DNA of 64,000 bases from Ramlibacter aurantiacus (GCF_016722895.1 NZ_JAEQNA010000007.1:242212-306211), one strand, 5' to 3'; counted from the stretch's first letter, positions 13,543-23,614 are shown. Translations and numbers: made by a program. The notes: a model not told the origin generated them from the sequence alone.

Positions 13543-14070
13543 TCAGGGCTCGGGGGCGCCGCCTTCGAGTTCGATCTGCGCCGCCAACTTGTTCACCACC
13601 TGGTGCAAGTGGGAGCGCCCGGCATCGACCGTGAAGTGGGCGGTCTCCCTGTAGAGCGGACCTCGCTCGGCTTCCAGCGCCTTCAGGCGCTCGAGCGGGT
13701 CGGCCACCTGCAACAGCGGCCGCTTCTGGTCATGCCGCAGCCGCCGGAACAAATCGTTTGCCGAGGCCCGCAGGTAGACCACGCGACACGCCTCGCGCAG
13801 TCGCTGCCGGTTCTCGGGGCGCAGCACGATGCCACCACCCGTAGACAGCAGGCAGGGCGGGCCCTCGGTGAGACGGTGCAGCACCCGCGACTCGACGTCC
13901 CTGAATGCAACTTCACCTTCGGCTTCGAAGAAGTCGCGGATCGAGCAGCCCAGTTCCTGCTCGATGGCTTCGTCGGTGTCGACGAAGGGCAGCCCCAATC
14001 GGCGCGCCAACTGGCGGCCGATGGTGGTCTTGCCGGAGCCGGGCAGGCCGATGAGGGCGATGTGCGTCAT
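13543..14070 (-). CDS. aroK: Shikimate kinase
   Basis: ATP-dependent phosphorylation of shikimate to shikimate-3-phosphate. 175 residues. The P-loop GLPGSGKT is at 8-15; the shikimate-binding DTDEAIE and STGGGIVLR motifs follow, and the lid region ([14 protein letters not shown]) is present. It precedes aroB in the usual aroKB arrangement, but an Ig-like lipoprotein gene lies between it and pilQ. Confidence 0.97.
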   Translation of the reverse strand: MTHIALIGLPGSGKTTIGRQLARRLGLPFVDTDEAIEQELGCSIRDFFEAEGEVAFRDVESRVLHRLTEGPPCLLSTGGGIVLRPENRQRLREACRVVYLRASANDLFRRLRHDQKRPLLQVADPLERLKALEAERGPLYRETAHFTVDAGRSHLHQVVNKLAAQIELEGGAPEP

Positions 14071-14089
14071 GCCATCAGCCCCTCCTGTC

Positions 14090-15736
14090 TCAGGGACAAG
14101 TCGTGGCCGTACCGTAGGGAGATACCAGGAACGTGCCGTTCTTCTCGTCGCCCTCGACGAAGTTGGTGACGTAGGTCTTGGAGGCGGTGCCTTCTGAGCC
14201 CGCGACGTTGGTGGTCACCTTCAGCGTGTAGCGCAGCCACACAGCGAAGTTCTGCGCGTACTGGACTTGCAGAACCATACGACCATCGGTGCCGGTCGTA
14301 TTCGCGCCGACGAACGACAGGATGAGGTCGGCCTTGCGAGGATCGAGCTCGCCGTTGCCGTTACGGTCTTCGCCGATATCGAGGGTTCCGTTGCGGTTCA
14401 GGTCCTCGTTGGCACACCAGGTCGGCGCAGCCGTCGGCGGAGTGACGCTCTTGTCGACGGTGCCCATGCCGTATTGCACCAGATCGACGCTGGCGGACAC
14501 GATTGCACCGGACACCGCCAAGCCAGCTGAGTCCGCCACGGCAATGTCGAACTTCTTGATGTACGTGAGTTCCTGGTTGCCCTTCTCCAGCTTGTTGTTC
14601 TCACCGATCGTGATCGACAGCGGCTGGCTGGCCACTGTGAGCGTCTGCCGCACGAACTGAGGACACAGGCCGTCGGCGATGTCGGCGTCGGTCCTGCCAT
14701 AGCACGCACGGATCTTCACACCATCGGTCGGGCTAGAACGGGTACCGGCGATGTAGTCGGCAATCGCTTCTCCGTTGCCGTCCGTGTAGACGGTAGCCAT
14801 CCCAGTACTGATCTGCTCTCCGCCGCCAAGGCCCGGGGCCTCGATTTCGAAGCGAACGCGCACGTTCTGGATGGCCCCGTTCGATGAGTTCAGGAATTTC
14901 GCCCGCAGCGCTGCCCGGTTGGTCGTGCTGCCGGTCGCGTTGGGCGCGATGGTGTTAGGCACGATGGATAGGTTGGCGGCCTGGATCACGTCGGTGACCG
15001 ACGGGATTCCCGAGGCGCCTGCGGTCATCACCTGCACCGAACGCGAGCTCTTGGCACCGAGGGCGGTGGCATCGATGCTGTATGTTCCCGGCGTGGCTGG
15101 CGCAGCGCCCAGCGTCGCGCTCGCGTTGCCTCGGAAGTCGGTGGTCACGGTGCTGTTGAAGCCCAGCGTTCCGGCGAGCTGCACCGGCACGTTGCTGACT
15201 CCATTGCCGTTGGCATCGGTCACCTTCAGGTCGATGCGAACCTGGGTCCCCGGCGCAGGCGTCGCGGGCACCGGAGTCATGGCCAACTGGCTGCCGGCGA
15301 CAGCGACCATCGCCTTCGCCGACTGCGCTCCGACCTTGATCGTGGCCGTGATGCTGCGGTTGGACTTGTCGGCCCCGATGGAGATGTTGCCCGTGGTCTG
15401 GCCCTTCGCATCCGTCGTCGTGGTCGACGGCGTGTACACGCCGGTATCGACCGCAACCGTCACCGGCGCACCGGTCACGGGGTTGTTGTTGGCGTCCAGG
15501 GCGGTGACGGTGAGCAGTGCGGCGTCATCACCTGCCGTCGTGAGCGACGGCTTGGACAGCTGGTAGATGAAGCTGGCGATCTTCGCGTCGGTCGTGCTCC
15601 CGCCACTTGTGCCGCCACTCGTGCCGCCACTCGTGCCGCCGCTGTTCGTGGTCGTTCCAGCACTGCCGCCGCCGCCGCCGCACGCAGCGAGCGCGACGCA
15701 CAGCAACAGCGTGGCCGCGCGCTTGGATACTCTCAT
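14090..15736 (-). CDS. Secreted lipoprotein with bacterial Ig-like (Big-1/invasin-type) repeats
   Basis: About 548 residues. A lipoprotein signal (LLLCVALAAC, lipobox LAAC) is followed by a glycine/serine/threonine linker with three GGTS repeats, then at least two or three Ig-like repeats with the invasin pattern of L-x-V-T-x-x-D-A-N-G-N-P-V. Examples are TVTALDANNNPVTGAPV and LKVTDANGNGVSNVPV, each ending in a TTDAKGQTTG or TTDFRGNAS element. Near the C-terminus DLNRNGTLDIGEDRNGNGEL resembles paired calcium-binding loops. The ATG at 15736 is preferred over that at 15739, since GGAGGG ends immediately before the latter. Between pilQ and aroK in the same direction, it may be a surface protein connected with pilus or adhesion function; this is inference. 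Confidence 0.75.
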   Translation of the reverse strand: MRVSKRAATLLLCVALAACGGGGGSAGTTTNSGGTSGGTSGGTSGGSTTDAKIASFIYQLSKPSLTTAGDDAALLTVTALDANNNPVTGAPVTVAVDTGVYTPSTTTTDAKGQTTGNISIGADKSNRSITATIKVGAQSAKAMVAVAGSQLAMTPVPATPAPGTQVRIDLKVTDANGNGVSNVPVQLAGTLGFNSTVTTDFRGNASATLGAAPATPGTYSIDATALGAKSSRSVQVMTAGASGIPSVTDVIQAANLSIVPNTIAPNATGSTTNRAALRAKFLNSSNGAIQNVRVRFEIEAPGLGGGEQISTGMATVYTDGNGEAIADYIAGTRSSPTDGVKIRACYGRTDADIADGLCPQFVRQTLTVASQPLSITIGENNKLEKGNQELTYIKKFDIAVADSAGLAVSGAIVSASVDLVQYGMGTVDKSVTPPTAAPTWCANEDLNRNGTLDIGEDRNGNGELDPRKADLILSFVGANTTGTDGRMVLQVQYAQNFAVWLRYTLKVTTNVAGSEGTASKTYVTNFVEGDEKNGTFLVSPYGTATTCP

Positions 15737-15770
15737 CATCCCTCCGCCTTTCTGGATCCTGTGGCCAGCC

Positions 15771-15791
15771 CCTGGGGTCACCCACCCCAGG
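15771..15791 (-). terminator. Hairpin between pilQ and the Ig-like lipoprotein gene
   Basis: A perfect 8-bp stem (CCTGGGGT/ACCCCAGG) with a 5-base loop lies 22 nt after the pilQ stop on the minus strand. It lacks a T-tract. It probably lowers read-through from the pil operon into the lipoprotein gene, or stabilises the 3' end; this is inferred from structure only. Confidence 0.4.
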
Positions 15792-15813
15792 CCGACTGGC
15801 AGATGTGTCTCGA

Positions 15814-17991
15814 TTACCGCGCCGCGGTCCGGTCCGTGATCATCTTCGGCGTGATGAACACCAGCATTTCCTGCTTGTTCGCCGTGCGTTGGCGGTTCTT
15901 GAACAGGTTGCCCACGCCGGGCAGTTCACCCAGCACCGGCACCCGCGCCTCGTTCTCGGTTTCCGTGAGTTCGAAGATGCCGCCGATCACCACCGTGCCG
16001 CCGTTCTCCACCAGCACCTGGGTGCGGATGTGCTTGGTGTTGATGGCGATGCCGGCCGCCGTGGTCTCGCCGCGGCTGTCCTTGTTGATGTCGAGGTCCA
16101 GGATGATGTTGCCCTCGGGCGTGATCTGCGGCGTCACTTCCAGCTTGAGCGTGGCGCGGCGGAAGGCGACGGCCGTTGCGCCGCTGGCGGTGGCCTGCTG
16201 GTAGGGGAACTCGGTGCCCTGCTCGATCAGCGCCTTGGTCTGGTCGGCGGTGACGATGCGGGGGCTGGACACCAGCTTGCCCTTGCCGTCGGCTTCGAGC
16301 GCCGACAGTTCCAGGTTCAGGAACCGGTTGGCCGCGGAGCTGAAGAGGGAAATCGCGAAGCTCGGCGCATTGAAGCCGGCCAGGCCCACCGCCGGCAGGT
16401 TGACGAAGTTGGTGTTGACGGTGTCCAGCGTGATGTTGCCTTCGCCGGTGGTGCCCGACACCGCGTTGTAGGTGCCGCCGAAAGCGACGCGATTGCCGCC
16501 GCCCAGCGAGTAGCCGGCGTCGCCACCACGGATGGCGCGCAGGTCGCTGCCACCCAGCCGAATGCCCAGCGACTTGCCGAAGGTGTCGGCCGCTTCGACG
16601 ATGCGTGCCTCGATCAGCACCTGGCGCACCGGGATGTCGAGCTTGGCGATGAGGCTCTGCACCTGCTCCAGCCGCGAGGGAATGTCGGTGACGAACAGCT
16701 GGTTGGTCCGGGGCTCGGCCATCACGCTGCCGCGCGTGCTGAGCATGCGGTTGGCCACGGGACCGGCGGTGAGCTGGGCGGCGACGGTGGCCGCGCGGGT
16801 GTAGTTCAGCTGGAACGCCTGGGTGCGGACCGGCTCCAGGCCCTGGATGGCGGCATTCGCCTCGAGTTCGAGCTTTTCCTTGGCGGCGATTTCTTCCTTG
16901 GGCGCAATCCACAGCACGTTGCCAACCTTGCGCACGCCCAGGCCCTTGGCCTGCAGGATGATGTCCAGTGCCTGGTCCCAGGGCACGTCCTTCAGCCGCA
17001 GCGTGACCGAGCCGGTCACGGCGTCGGAGGTGACGACGTTGAAGTTGGTGAAGTCGGCGATGACCTGGAGCAGCGCGCGGACGTCGATGTTCTGGAAGTT
17101 GAGCGACAGCTTCTCGCCCGTGTAGCCGGGGCCTTGCGACAGCCGGTTGGGATCGACCTTGCGCTGGCGAACTTCGACCACGAACTGGTTGTCGCTCTGG
17201 TAGGCACTGTGCTCCCACTGGCCGCTGGGCTGGATCACCATGCGAACGCGGTCACCGCTCTGGGTGGTGGTGACGGTCTGCACCGGCGTGCCGAAGTCGG
17301 TGACGTCGAGCCGACGGCGCAGCCCCTCCGGCAGCGACGAGCGCAGGAACTCCACGACCAGTGTTTGGCCTTGCTGCTTGATATCCACCCCGACCTGGTT
17401 GTTGAGAAGTTCGACCACCACGCGGCCGGCACTGTCGGTGCCGCGGCGGAAATCGATGTCCTTGATCGGCTGGGTATCGCGGTTGCGGCTTTCCGCGAAC
17501 GGCGCCGTGGTGCTGGCGACGTTGGTGTCGGGCACCGGGTCGAGGGCGACCAGCAGGGCACGGCCCTGCACTTGCGCCTTGTAGGCGGTGGCGGCCTTGA
17601 GGTTCAAAACCAGCCGGGTGCGGTCACCGGCCTGCACCACGCTCACCGAGCGCAAGTTGCCCTGGTTGATGTCGACGGTGTTACGACCCAGGGCGTTGCG
17701 AGCCCCCGGCACATCGAGCGCGATGCGCGCGGGGTTCTGGATGGTGAACCCGGAGGGCACGCCCGTGAGCGGCTGGGAGAAGTCGATCCGGACGACCTCG
17801 GCCCCCCCCTGGATGGAGCTGCTGATGTTCTCGACGGCCAGCGGCGCCGCCGACGCCGTAGCGGCCTGCGGCGCCACGGGTGCTTGAGGCGCGCCCTGCG
17901 CGTGAGCAGCCGGGGAACCGACGGCCCCCAGCAAGACCCCGGCCAAGGCCAGGAACGGCAGCCAGGCTGCCCCGATCGGCTTGTTCTTCAT
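15814..17991 (-). CDS. pilQ: Type IV pilus outer-membrane secretin
   Basis: Multimeric secretin forming the outer-membrane channel for the type IV pilus fibre. 725 residues with a Sec signal peptide (MKNKPIGAAWLPFLALAGVL, cleavage likely after AHA near 32). AMIN domains are in the N-terminal part, including the SSIQGGAEVVRIDFSQPLTG segment. These are followed by an STN/N0 domain (LSLNFQNIDVRALLQVIADF), an N1 domain, and the C-terminal secretin domain with VPVLGELPGVGNLFKN and the terminal EMLVFITPKMI. It is the last gene of pilMNOPQ, and its ATG overlaps the pilP stop. Confidence 0.97.
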   Translation of the reverse strand: MKNKPIGAAWLPFLALAGVLLGAVGSPAAHAQGAPQAPVAPQAATASAAPLAVENISSSIQGGAEVVRIDFSQPLTGVPSGFTIQNPARIALDVPGARNALGRNTVDINQGNLRSVSVVQAGDRTRLVLNLKAATAYKAQVQGRALLVALDPVPDTNVASTTAPFAESRNRDTQPIKDIDFRRGTDSAGRVVVELLNNQVGVDIKQQGQTLVVEFLRSSLPEGLRRRLDVTDFGTPVQTVTTTQSGDRVRMVIQPSGQWEHSAYQSDNQFVVEVRQRKVDPNRLSQGPGYTGEKLSLNFQNIDVRALLQVIADFTNFNVVTSDAVTGSVTLRLKDVPWDQALDIILQAKGLGVRKVGNVLWIAPKEEIAAKEKLELEANAAIQGLEPVRTQAFQLNYTRAATVAAQLTAGPVANRMLSTRGSVMAEPRTNQLFVTDIPSRLEQVQSLIAKLDIPVRQVLIEARIVEAADTFGKSLGIRLGGSDLRAIRGGDAGYSLGGGNRVAFGGTYNAVSGTTGEGNITLDTVNTNFVNLPAVGLAGFNAPSFAISLFSSAANRFLNLELSALEADGKGKLVSSPRIVTADQTKALIEQGTEFPYQQATASGATAVAFRRATLKLEVTPQITPEGNIILDLDINKDSRGETTAAGIAINTKHIRTQVLVENGGTVVIGGIFELTETENEARVPVLGELPGVGNLFKNRQRTANKQEMLVFITPKMITDRTAAR

Positions 17992-18533
17992 TGTTTTGAC
18001 CTCTCTTGGAGCTGCAGCGTGGCGCTGCGCTCGACCCAGTCCCCGGATGGGTCCTGCACGATTTCCCGCAGCACGACCTCGGATTCGTCCACCTTCATCA
18101 CGCGCCCATAGTTCTGGCCGAGGTACTGGCCCGGCCGGACCTGGTACAGCAGGTCGTTGACCTTGATCAGCGCAACGGGTTTGCCCTGCTTGTGCAGGCT
18201 GCCGACCATGACCATGGTGTCCAGCGGAAAGCTCTCCAGCGGCTCCTTGCGGCGCGCCAGCTCGGGGGCGACCAGCTTGGTGTTGGCCACCTCGGGGCCG
18301 GCGTCGCGGCGCAGTGCCTGGGTCAGCTTGTCCCGGCTGAAGGGGTCGGCGGCCGCGCTCTCGGAGTACGCCTCCGGGGTGTAGGTCTTGGGCTCGGGAA
18401 TGCTCTCGACCTTGGGACGGATCTGCGCGCGCTGGTCCGCCATCCAGCGCTGGAGTTCGTCGTCATCCGAGGCGCCGCATCCGGCCAGCGCCACACCCGC
18501 GGCCAGCGCGATCAGGAAGTGGCGAGTCATCAT
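17988..18533 (-). CDS. pilP: Type IV pilus assembly lipoprotein PilP
   Basis: Inner-membrane lipoprotein linking the PilNO alignment subcomplex to the PilQ secretin. 181 residues; lipobox ALAGC with the acylated Cys at 19 if the first of two adjacent ATGs is used. The conserved C-terminal beta domain has MVGSLHKQGKPVALIKVND, VRPGQYLGQNYGRVMKV and a C-terminal WVERSATLQLQE. GGAG precedes the ATG at 18533 by about 7 nt, and this ATG also overlaps the pilO stop (ATGA), both favouring it over 18530. Confidence 0.95.
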   Translation of the reverse strand: MMTRHFLIALAAGVALAGCGASDDDELQRWMADQRAQIRPKVESIPEPKTYTPEAYSESAAADPFSRDKLTQALRRDAGPEVANTKLVAPELARRKEPLESFPLDTMVMVGSLHKQGKPVALIKVNDLLYQVRPGQYLGQNYGRVMKVDESEVVLREIVQDPSGDWVERSATLQLQERSKQ

Positions 18534-19189
18534 TTCTTGGCTCCGACTTTGCGCTGCGCCTTCACTTCGTCGGAATCGAGGTAGCGGAAGGTCTTGGCCG
18601 TGGCTTCCATCGTCAGCATGCCTTCGCGCGGGGCCAGGGACAGGTTGTTGAGCGTGACGATGCGCGAGAGATTGGCGATGTCGGCGGCGAAGGCGCCCAC
18701 GTCGTGGTAGCGCCCCACCACGCGCACGGCGATCGGCAGTTCGGCGTAGTACTCGCGCACCACCACCTGACCGGGGCGGAACAGCTCGAAATTCAGGCTG
18801 CGGCCCAGGCCGGCCTGGTTGATGTCGGACAGCAGGGCGTCCATCTCGGCCTTGCCGGGAAGCTGCTTCTCCAGTTGCGTCACATACTGCAGGACCTGCT
18901 CACGCTGCTTGCGCAGCAACTCGAGGTTGACCGCCTGGGCAAGCTTCTTGGTGTAGTCCGCCTTGAGCGCCACCTCGCGGGCCTTCTCGGCTTCGAGCTC
19001 TTCGTCGGAAGCCTTGATCACCAGCATCCAGAGCACGAGCACGATGGCGGCGATCAGGCCCAGGCACAGGGCCAGGCGCGGGATCGGCGGCCAGGAGGCC
19101 GGATCATCGGTTCGCAGGCCCTTGAACTGGCTAGCCAGTTCGTTCAAGCCGGCCTGCAGCTTCTGTTTCTTTTCCGGGGGCTTGGACAT
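18530..19189 (-). CDS. pilO: Type IV pilus inner-membrane component PilO
   Basis: Bitopic membrane protein of the PilMNOP alignment complex. 219 residues from MSKPPEKKQKL: cytoplasmic N-terminus, one transmembrane helix around 46-66 (ALCLGLIAAIVLVLWMLVI), periplasmic coiled coil about 70-120 and a C-terminal ferredoxin-like domain (ELPIAVRVVGRYHDVGAF, NLSLAPREGMLTMEATAKTF). It starts 5 nt beyond the pilN stop. Confidence 0.95.
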   Translation of the reverse strand: MSKPPEKKQKLQAGLNELASQFKGLRTDDPASWPPIPRLALCLGLIAAIVLVLWMLVIKASDEELEAEKAREVALKADYTKKLAQAVNLELLRKQREQVLQYVTQLEKQLPGKAEMDALLSDINQAGLGRSLNFELFRPGQVVVREYYAELPIAVRVVGRYHDVGAFAADIANLSRIVTLNNLSLAPREGMLTMEATAKTFRYLDSDEVKAQRKVGAKK

Positions 19190-19194
19190 GGCGA

Positions 19195-19809
19195 TCAGGT
19201 CTTTGCGGCAGGCGCCGCGGCCGGGGTGGGGGGCACCTGCTGGGCCTCGCTGGCACGGAGGATTCGGACGCGCATGGTGAAGTTGGCGACCCTTCGCTGT
19301 TCGCGGCCACCGAGCGATGTCGAACCGGCGACGATCTCGATCAGGTCGGGCCGCGTGAGCCACGGGCTGTTGTTGCCCAGGTTGCGCAGCAGTTCGGAGA
19401 CGCGCTCGTTCGACTGGGCCACCCCGGCCAGCGTGATCAGCTGACCTTCCTGCTTGACGCTGCTGATGTAGACGCCATCGGGCAGTTGGCGAACCAGCTC
19501 GTTGAGCAGATGGACCGGCATGTTGCGGTCGGCCTGCAGGTCTTCCACGGCCTGCTGGCGTGCCCGCAGGGCCACGATCTCCTGCTGCAGGGTGGCGATG
19601 TCCTTGATCTGCGCCTCGAGGCGCTTGACTTCGGTCTGCAGGGCGGTATTGCGTTCTTGCTGGGAGGTGATCTGTCCGGCGTACCAGGCGTAGATGGCAC
19701 CGGCAACGGCGCAACCGGCCAAGGCGGAAGCACCCAGCGTGGCGTAGAAAACCTCTCGGCGCCGCTTGCGGGCCGCCTCGCGGTGAGGCAGCAGGTTGAT
19801 GAGGATCAC
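19195..19809 (-). CDS. pilN: Type IV pilus inner-membrane component PilN
   Basis: Partner of PilO in the alignment complex. 204 residues starting (GTG) MILINLLPHREAARKRRR; the INLLPHRE N-terminus is the conserved motif that docks into the PilM groove. One transmembrane helix at about 22-42, a coiled coil (QQERNTALQTEVKRLEAQIK), then the C-terminal domain. The GTG at 19809 overlaps the pilM stop as GTGA, so this is chosen rather than an upstream ATG. Confidence 0.95.
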   Translation of the reverse strand: MILINLLPHREAARKRRREVFYATLGASALAGCAVAGAIYAWYAGQITSQQERNTALQTEVKRLEAQIKDIATLQQEIVALRARQQAVEDLQADRNMPVHLLNELVRQLPDGVYISSVKQEGQLITLAGVAQSNERVSELLRNLGNNSPWLTRPDLIEIVAGSTSLGGREQRRVANFTMRVRILRASEAQQVPPTPAAAPAAKT

Positions 19810-20885
19810 TGCGCGAACCTCCGCAGCGCAAGGCCGCAAGACGTGAGGTAAGAGGGGGCCTCGCGCCGCATCTTCTTTTCACGCACGGTGTCGGCCACCT
19901 GCATGCCGTCGAACGGGTCGGCCAGGCTGCAGGAGAACGAGGTGTGCGCGGTGATGGCGTCGACCAGTCCGGGCAAGGCCGCCGAGCCGCCGGCGACCAA
20001 AATGTGGTCGACCCGGTTGTGCGGCGTGCTGGTGAAGAAAAACTGCAGGGCGCGGCCGATCTCCTGGGCCAGGCTGTCGACGAACGGCTTGAGCACGCTG
20101 GCGGCGTAGTCTTCGGGCAGGTCGCCGCTGCGCTTCTTGGCTTCGGCCTCTTCCGGCGTGAAGCCGTACTGGCGCACGATGAGCTGCGTGAGTTGGGCGC
20201 CGCCGAAAGCCTGGTCGCGGTCGTAGAGCACGTCGCTGTTGCGGATCACCTGCATGCTGGTGGTGAACGCACCCACCTCGAACAAGGCCACCATGGTGTC
20301 GAGCCCGCCCTGGGGAAGGCCCTCGATCAGACGGCCGGCGGCCATGCGGGAGGCATACGACTCGACGTCGAGCACCACCGGCTTGAGGCCGGCTGCTTCG
20401 GCGAGGCCTTGCCGATCCTGGACCTTTTCCTTGCGCGACGCGGCGATCAGCACCTCCACGTCGCCGGCCGAACTGGGGCTCGGGCCGATCACGCAGAAGT
20501 CGAGGCTGACCTCGTCCAGCGAGAACGGGATGTACTGGTTGGCCTCGGCCTCGACCTGCACCTCCAGCTCCTGCTCGGACAAGCCACCGGGGAGGATGAT
20601 CTTCTTCGTGATGACGGCCGAGGCCGGCAAGGCCATCGCGACGTTACGCGTGCGAGTGCCGCTTTTCTTGACGACGCGGCGCATGGCTTCGGCGACTTCA
20701 TCGAACTTCTCGATGTTGCCGTCGCTGATGCAACCGCGCTCGAGCAACTCGATGGCGCAGCGCTCGATGACATAGCGGCCGTCCGGTCCGCGTCCGAGTT
20801 CCACGAGCTTCACACTGGACGAACTGATATCCAAGCCCAGCAAGGGTGCGGGCTGGCGGCTAAACAAGGAGCCCAGCGAGATCAA
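19806..20885 (-). CDS. pilM: Type IV pilus assembly ATPase-like protein PilM
   Basis: Cytoplasmic actin/FtsA-like protein that binds the PilN N-terminus. A TTG at 20885 preceded at 6 nt by GGAGG gives a 359-residue product beginning ISLGSLFSRQPAPLLGLDISSSS after the initiator; an ATG at 20924 would add 13 atypical residues with no ribosome binding site seen. The nucleotide-binding motifs GLDISSSSVKLVEL and LVAGGSAALPGL are intact. First gene of pilMNOPQ, divergent from ponA across about 260 bp. Confidence 0.93.
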   Translation of the reverse strand: MISLGSLFSRQPAPLLGLDISSSSVKLVELGRGPDGRYVIERCAIELLERGCISDGNIEKFDEVAEAMRRVVKKSGTRTRNVAMALPASAVITKKIILPGGLSEQELEVQVEAEANQYIPFSLDEVSLDFCVIGPSPSSAGDVEVLIAASRKEKVQDRQGLAEAAGLKPVVLDVESYASRMAAGRLIEGLPQGGLDTMVALFEVGAFTTSMQVIRNSDVLYDRDQAFGGAQLTQLIVRQYGFTPEEAEAKKRSGDLPEDYAASVLKPFVDSLAQEIGRALQFFFTSTPHNRVDHILVAGGSAALPGLVDAITAHTSFSCSLADPFDGMQVADTVREKKMRREAPSYLTSCGLALRRFAQ

Positions 20886-21148
20886 TGGAGGCCTCCAGAA
20901 ACGACTGTAAGTGAGTCGTAACAAACTTAAGATTTCACTTCAAATACTAGCAGCAACGTCCTGCTGGGCAAAGGACTTTCCCTGGGAAGCGAAGCTCTAC
21001 GTTGTCAAAAGCTGACGAGCTGTGCCGCGATACTGCGAACTCTCACACCTCACCGGCGTCGAACGCGAGCGGCTGCTGCTCAGCCGGCACTCTAACTCGG
21101 CGGTGGCAGTCCGGATAATCCGGAGGTCCCGTCGGTCCTCGAATATTT
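20886..21148. other. Divergent intergenic region between pilM and ponA
   Basis: This 263-bp gap must hold the promoters of the pil operon (leftward) and ponA (rightward). The part next to pilM is noticeably A+T-richer than its surroundings (20908-20952). Toward ponA, GATAAT at 21114-21119 is a good -10 candidate, but no convincing -35 was found 16-18 bp upstream. No coding sequence or RNA gene was recognised. Confidence 0.4.
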
Positions 21149-23614
21149 ATGGCTGCTGCACCCTCTCCCACCCCCAAGAAGGCCCGTCCCCACGGGTGGG
21201 GACACCTGCTCACGCGGGGCCTTCTCTGGCTTCTGGGCGCATCGTTGGCTGCAAGCGTCAGTCTCGTGATCGTGGTCGCGGTGGCGTTGTCGGTGGCGTA
21301 CCCCAACCTGCCCGACATCTCCGACCTGGCCGACTACCGCCCCAAGCTTCCCATGCGGGTCTACACCGCCGACGGCATGCTGATCGGGGAATTCGGCGAA
21401 GAGCGGCGCAACCTCACGCCCATCGACCAGGTGCCCAAGGTGATGAAGGATGCCGTCCTCGCCATCGAGGACGCCCGTTTCTACGAGCACCGCGGCGTGG
21501 ACTATCGCGGCCTGGTGCGGGCGGCGATCGCCAACCTCGGACGGGCCAAGAGCCAGGGGGCGTCGACGATCACCATGCAAGTGGCGCGCAACGTGTATCT
21601 CTCGTCCGAGAAGACCTTCACCCGCAAGCTTTATGAGGTGCTGCTGACGTTCAAGCTCGAACACCAGTTGTCCAAGGACCGGATCCTGGAGATCTACATG
21701 AACCAGATCTTCCTGGGTAATCGGGCCTACGGCTTCGCGGCGGCTTCCGAGACCTATTTCGGCAAGCCGATGCAGGACCTGACCATCGCCGAGGCGGCCA
21801 TGCTGGCGGGACTGCCGAAGGCTCCCTCGGCATACAACCCGCTGGTCAATCCCAAGCGCGCCCGCTCCCGCCAGCTCTACATCATCGAGCGCATGGAGGA
21901 GAACGGCTTCATCAGCACCGCGCAGGCCGAAGCGGCCAAGCGCCAGGAACTGCAGTTCCGCTCGACGGCCGACCCGCTGCGGGTTCACGCGGAATACGTG
22001 GCCGAGACCGTGCGCCAGCTGGTCCACGCGCAGTACGGCGCCGAAACCTACACGCGCGGCCTGAACGTGTACTCCACCATCCGCGCCGACCAGCAGGAAG
22101 CGGCGTACCGCGCCTTGCGCAAGGGCATCATGGATTACGAGCGGCGCCAGTTCTACCGCGGCCCCGAGCAGTTCGTGGACCTGCCGGACGACCGTGCCGC
22201 GCTGGAGGATGCGATCGACGACGTGCTGGCCGAACACCCCGACAACGGCGACCTGATGTCGGCCGTGGTCCTGGAAGCGAGCCCCCGCCGCGTGGTGGCC
22301 GTGCGCCAGAACGCCGATCCCATCGAGATCACCGGGGAGGGGCTGCGACCGGCGCAATCCGGCTTGTCCGACAAGGCTCCGCCCAAGATCAAGATCCGCC
22401 GTGGCGCCGTGATCCGCGTGGTCAAGACGGCCAAGAACTGGGAGATCACGCAGCTGCCGGAGGTCGAGGGCGCGTTCGTCGCGCTCGATCCGCGCGACGG
22501 CGCCATCCAGGCGATGGTGGGGGGCTTCGACTTCAACAAGAACAAGTTCAACCATGTCACCCAGGCCTGGCGCCAGCCTGGCTCCGCGTTCAAGCCCTTC
22601 ATTTATTCGGCGGCCCTGGAGAAGGGCTTCACGCCGACCACGGTCATCGATGACGGGCCCTTGTTCTTCGGCTCCGACGTGACCGGCGGGCAGCCTTGGG
22701 AGCCCAAGAACTACGACGGCCGCTTCGAGGGCCCGATGCCCTTGCACACCGCTCTGGCCAAGTCGAAGAACATGGTCTCGATCCGGGTCCTGCAGGCCAT
22801 CGGCACGCAGGAGGCGCAGCAATGGGTCGGCCGCTTCGGCTTCGACACCGAGCGGCACCCGGCCTACCTCACCATGGCGCTGGGCGCCGGCGCGGTCACG
22901 CCGATGCAGATGGCCGCGGGCTATGCCGTGTTCGCCAACGGCGGCTACCGCGTCAATCCGTGGCTGATCCGAAAGATCACCGATCACCGGGGCAAGACCT
23001 TGGTCGAGACGCAGCCGCCGCTGCCCAACGAGGCGCTGCGTGCGATCGACGCGCGCAATGCCTTCGTCATGAACCGGCTGCTGCAGGAGATCACCCGGTC
23101 GGGCACCGCAGCGCGAGCGCAGTCCACCCTGAAGCGCCCCGACGTCTACGGCAAGACCGGCACCACCAACGATTCGATCGATGCCTGGTTCGCCGGCTTC
23201 CACCCGAGCCTGGTGGCGGTCACCTGGATCGGCTACGACACCCCGCGTTCACTGGGTGACCGCGAAACCGGCGGCGGGCTGACGCTGCCGGTCTGGATCA
23301 ACTTCATGGAGCCAGCCCTTCGGGGCGTGCCGGTTGTCGAGCCGGCACCGCCGGATGGCGTGGTGAACGTGGGCGGCGAGTGGACCTACAGCGAATACGC
23401 ACTGGGTGGCGGCGTGCGCAGCCTCGGCGTGCCGACCACGCCGCTGGCGCCGCTGGGCGAGGGTGCGCCGGTGCTGTTCCGCGATGGCGCGAAGCAGCCG
23501 CCGGCGAACAATCCCACCTGGGACCGCAGCCTGATGAATTCGGACGGCCAGCCACCCGATCGTCACCTGCCTCCCAACGTGGAGCGCAAGAGCATCCTGG
23601 ACTTGTTCCGCTAA
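21149..23614 (+). CDS. mrcA: Penicillin-binding protein 1A (bifunctional transglycosylase/transpeptidase)
   Basis: Class A PBP that polymerises and cross-links peptidoglycan in the periplasm. 821 residues. N-terminal membrane anchor (about 29-52); GT51 domain with [17 protein letters not shown] (catalytic Glu), [25 protein letters not shown] and [15 protein letters not shown]. The PBP1A-type insert around 310-440 is present. The transpeptidase SxxK is S479-A-F-K, and KTGTT starts at K669. It is transcribed divergently from pilM, the conserved ponA-pil arrangement of beta- and gammaproteobacteria (also called ponA). Confidence 0.97.
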   Translation: MAAAPSPTPKKARPHGWGHLLTRGLLWLLGASLAASVSLVIVVAVALSVAYPNLPDISDLADYRPKLPMRVYTADGMLIGEFGEERRNLTPIDQVPKVMKDAVLAIEDARFYEHRGVDYRGLVRAAIANLGRAKSQGASTITMQVARNVYLSSEKTFTRKLYEVLLTFKLEHQLSKDRILEIYMNQIFLGNRAYGFAAASETYFGKPMQDLTIAEAAMLAGLPKAPSAYNPLVNPKRARSRQLYIIERMEENGFISTAQAEAAKRQELQFRSTADPLRVHAEYVAETVRQLVHAQYGAETYTRGLNVYSTIRADQQEAAYRALRKGIMDYERRQFYRGPEQFVDLPDDRAALEDAIDDVLAEHPDNGDLMSAVVLEASPRRVVAVRQNADPIEITGEGLRPAQSGLSDKAPPKIKIRRGAVIRVVKTAKNWEITQLPEVEGAFVALDPRDGAIQAMVGGFDFNKNKFNHVTQAWRQPGSAFKPFIYSAALEKGFTPTTVIDDGPLFFGSDVTGGQPWEPKNYDGRFEGPMPLHTALAKSKNMVSIRVLQAIGTQEAQQWVGRFGFDTERHPAYLTMALGAGAVTPMQMAAGYAVFANGGYRVNPWLIRKITDHRGKTLVETQPPLPNEALRAIDARNAFVMNRLLQEITRSGTAARAQSTLKRPDVYGKTGTTNDSIDAWFAGFHPSLVAVTWIGYDTPRSLGDRETGGGLTLPVWINFMEPALRGVPVVEPAPPDGVVNVGGEWTYSEYALGGGVRSLGVPTTPLAPLGEGAPVLFRDGAKQPPANNPTWDRSLMNSDGQPPDRHLPPNVERKSILDLFR

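Noticed and set aside
15599..15650. GCC-rich triplet-like repeat in the lipoprotein gene as a separate repeat element
   Set aside because: It encodes the in-frame GGTS linker repeats of the lipoprotein and needs no separate explanation.
21092..23203. 703-codon minus-strand frame opposite ponA
   Set aside because: No recognisable domain; the plus strand encodes a full PBP1A with all motifs.
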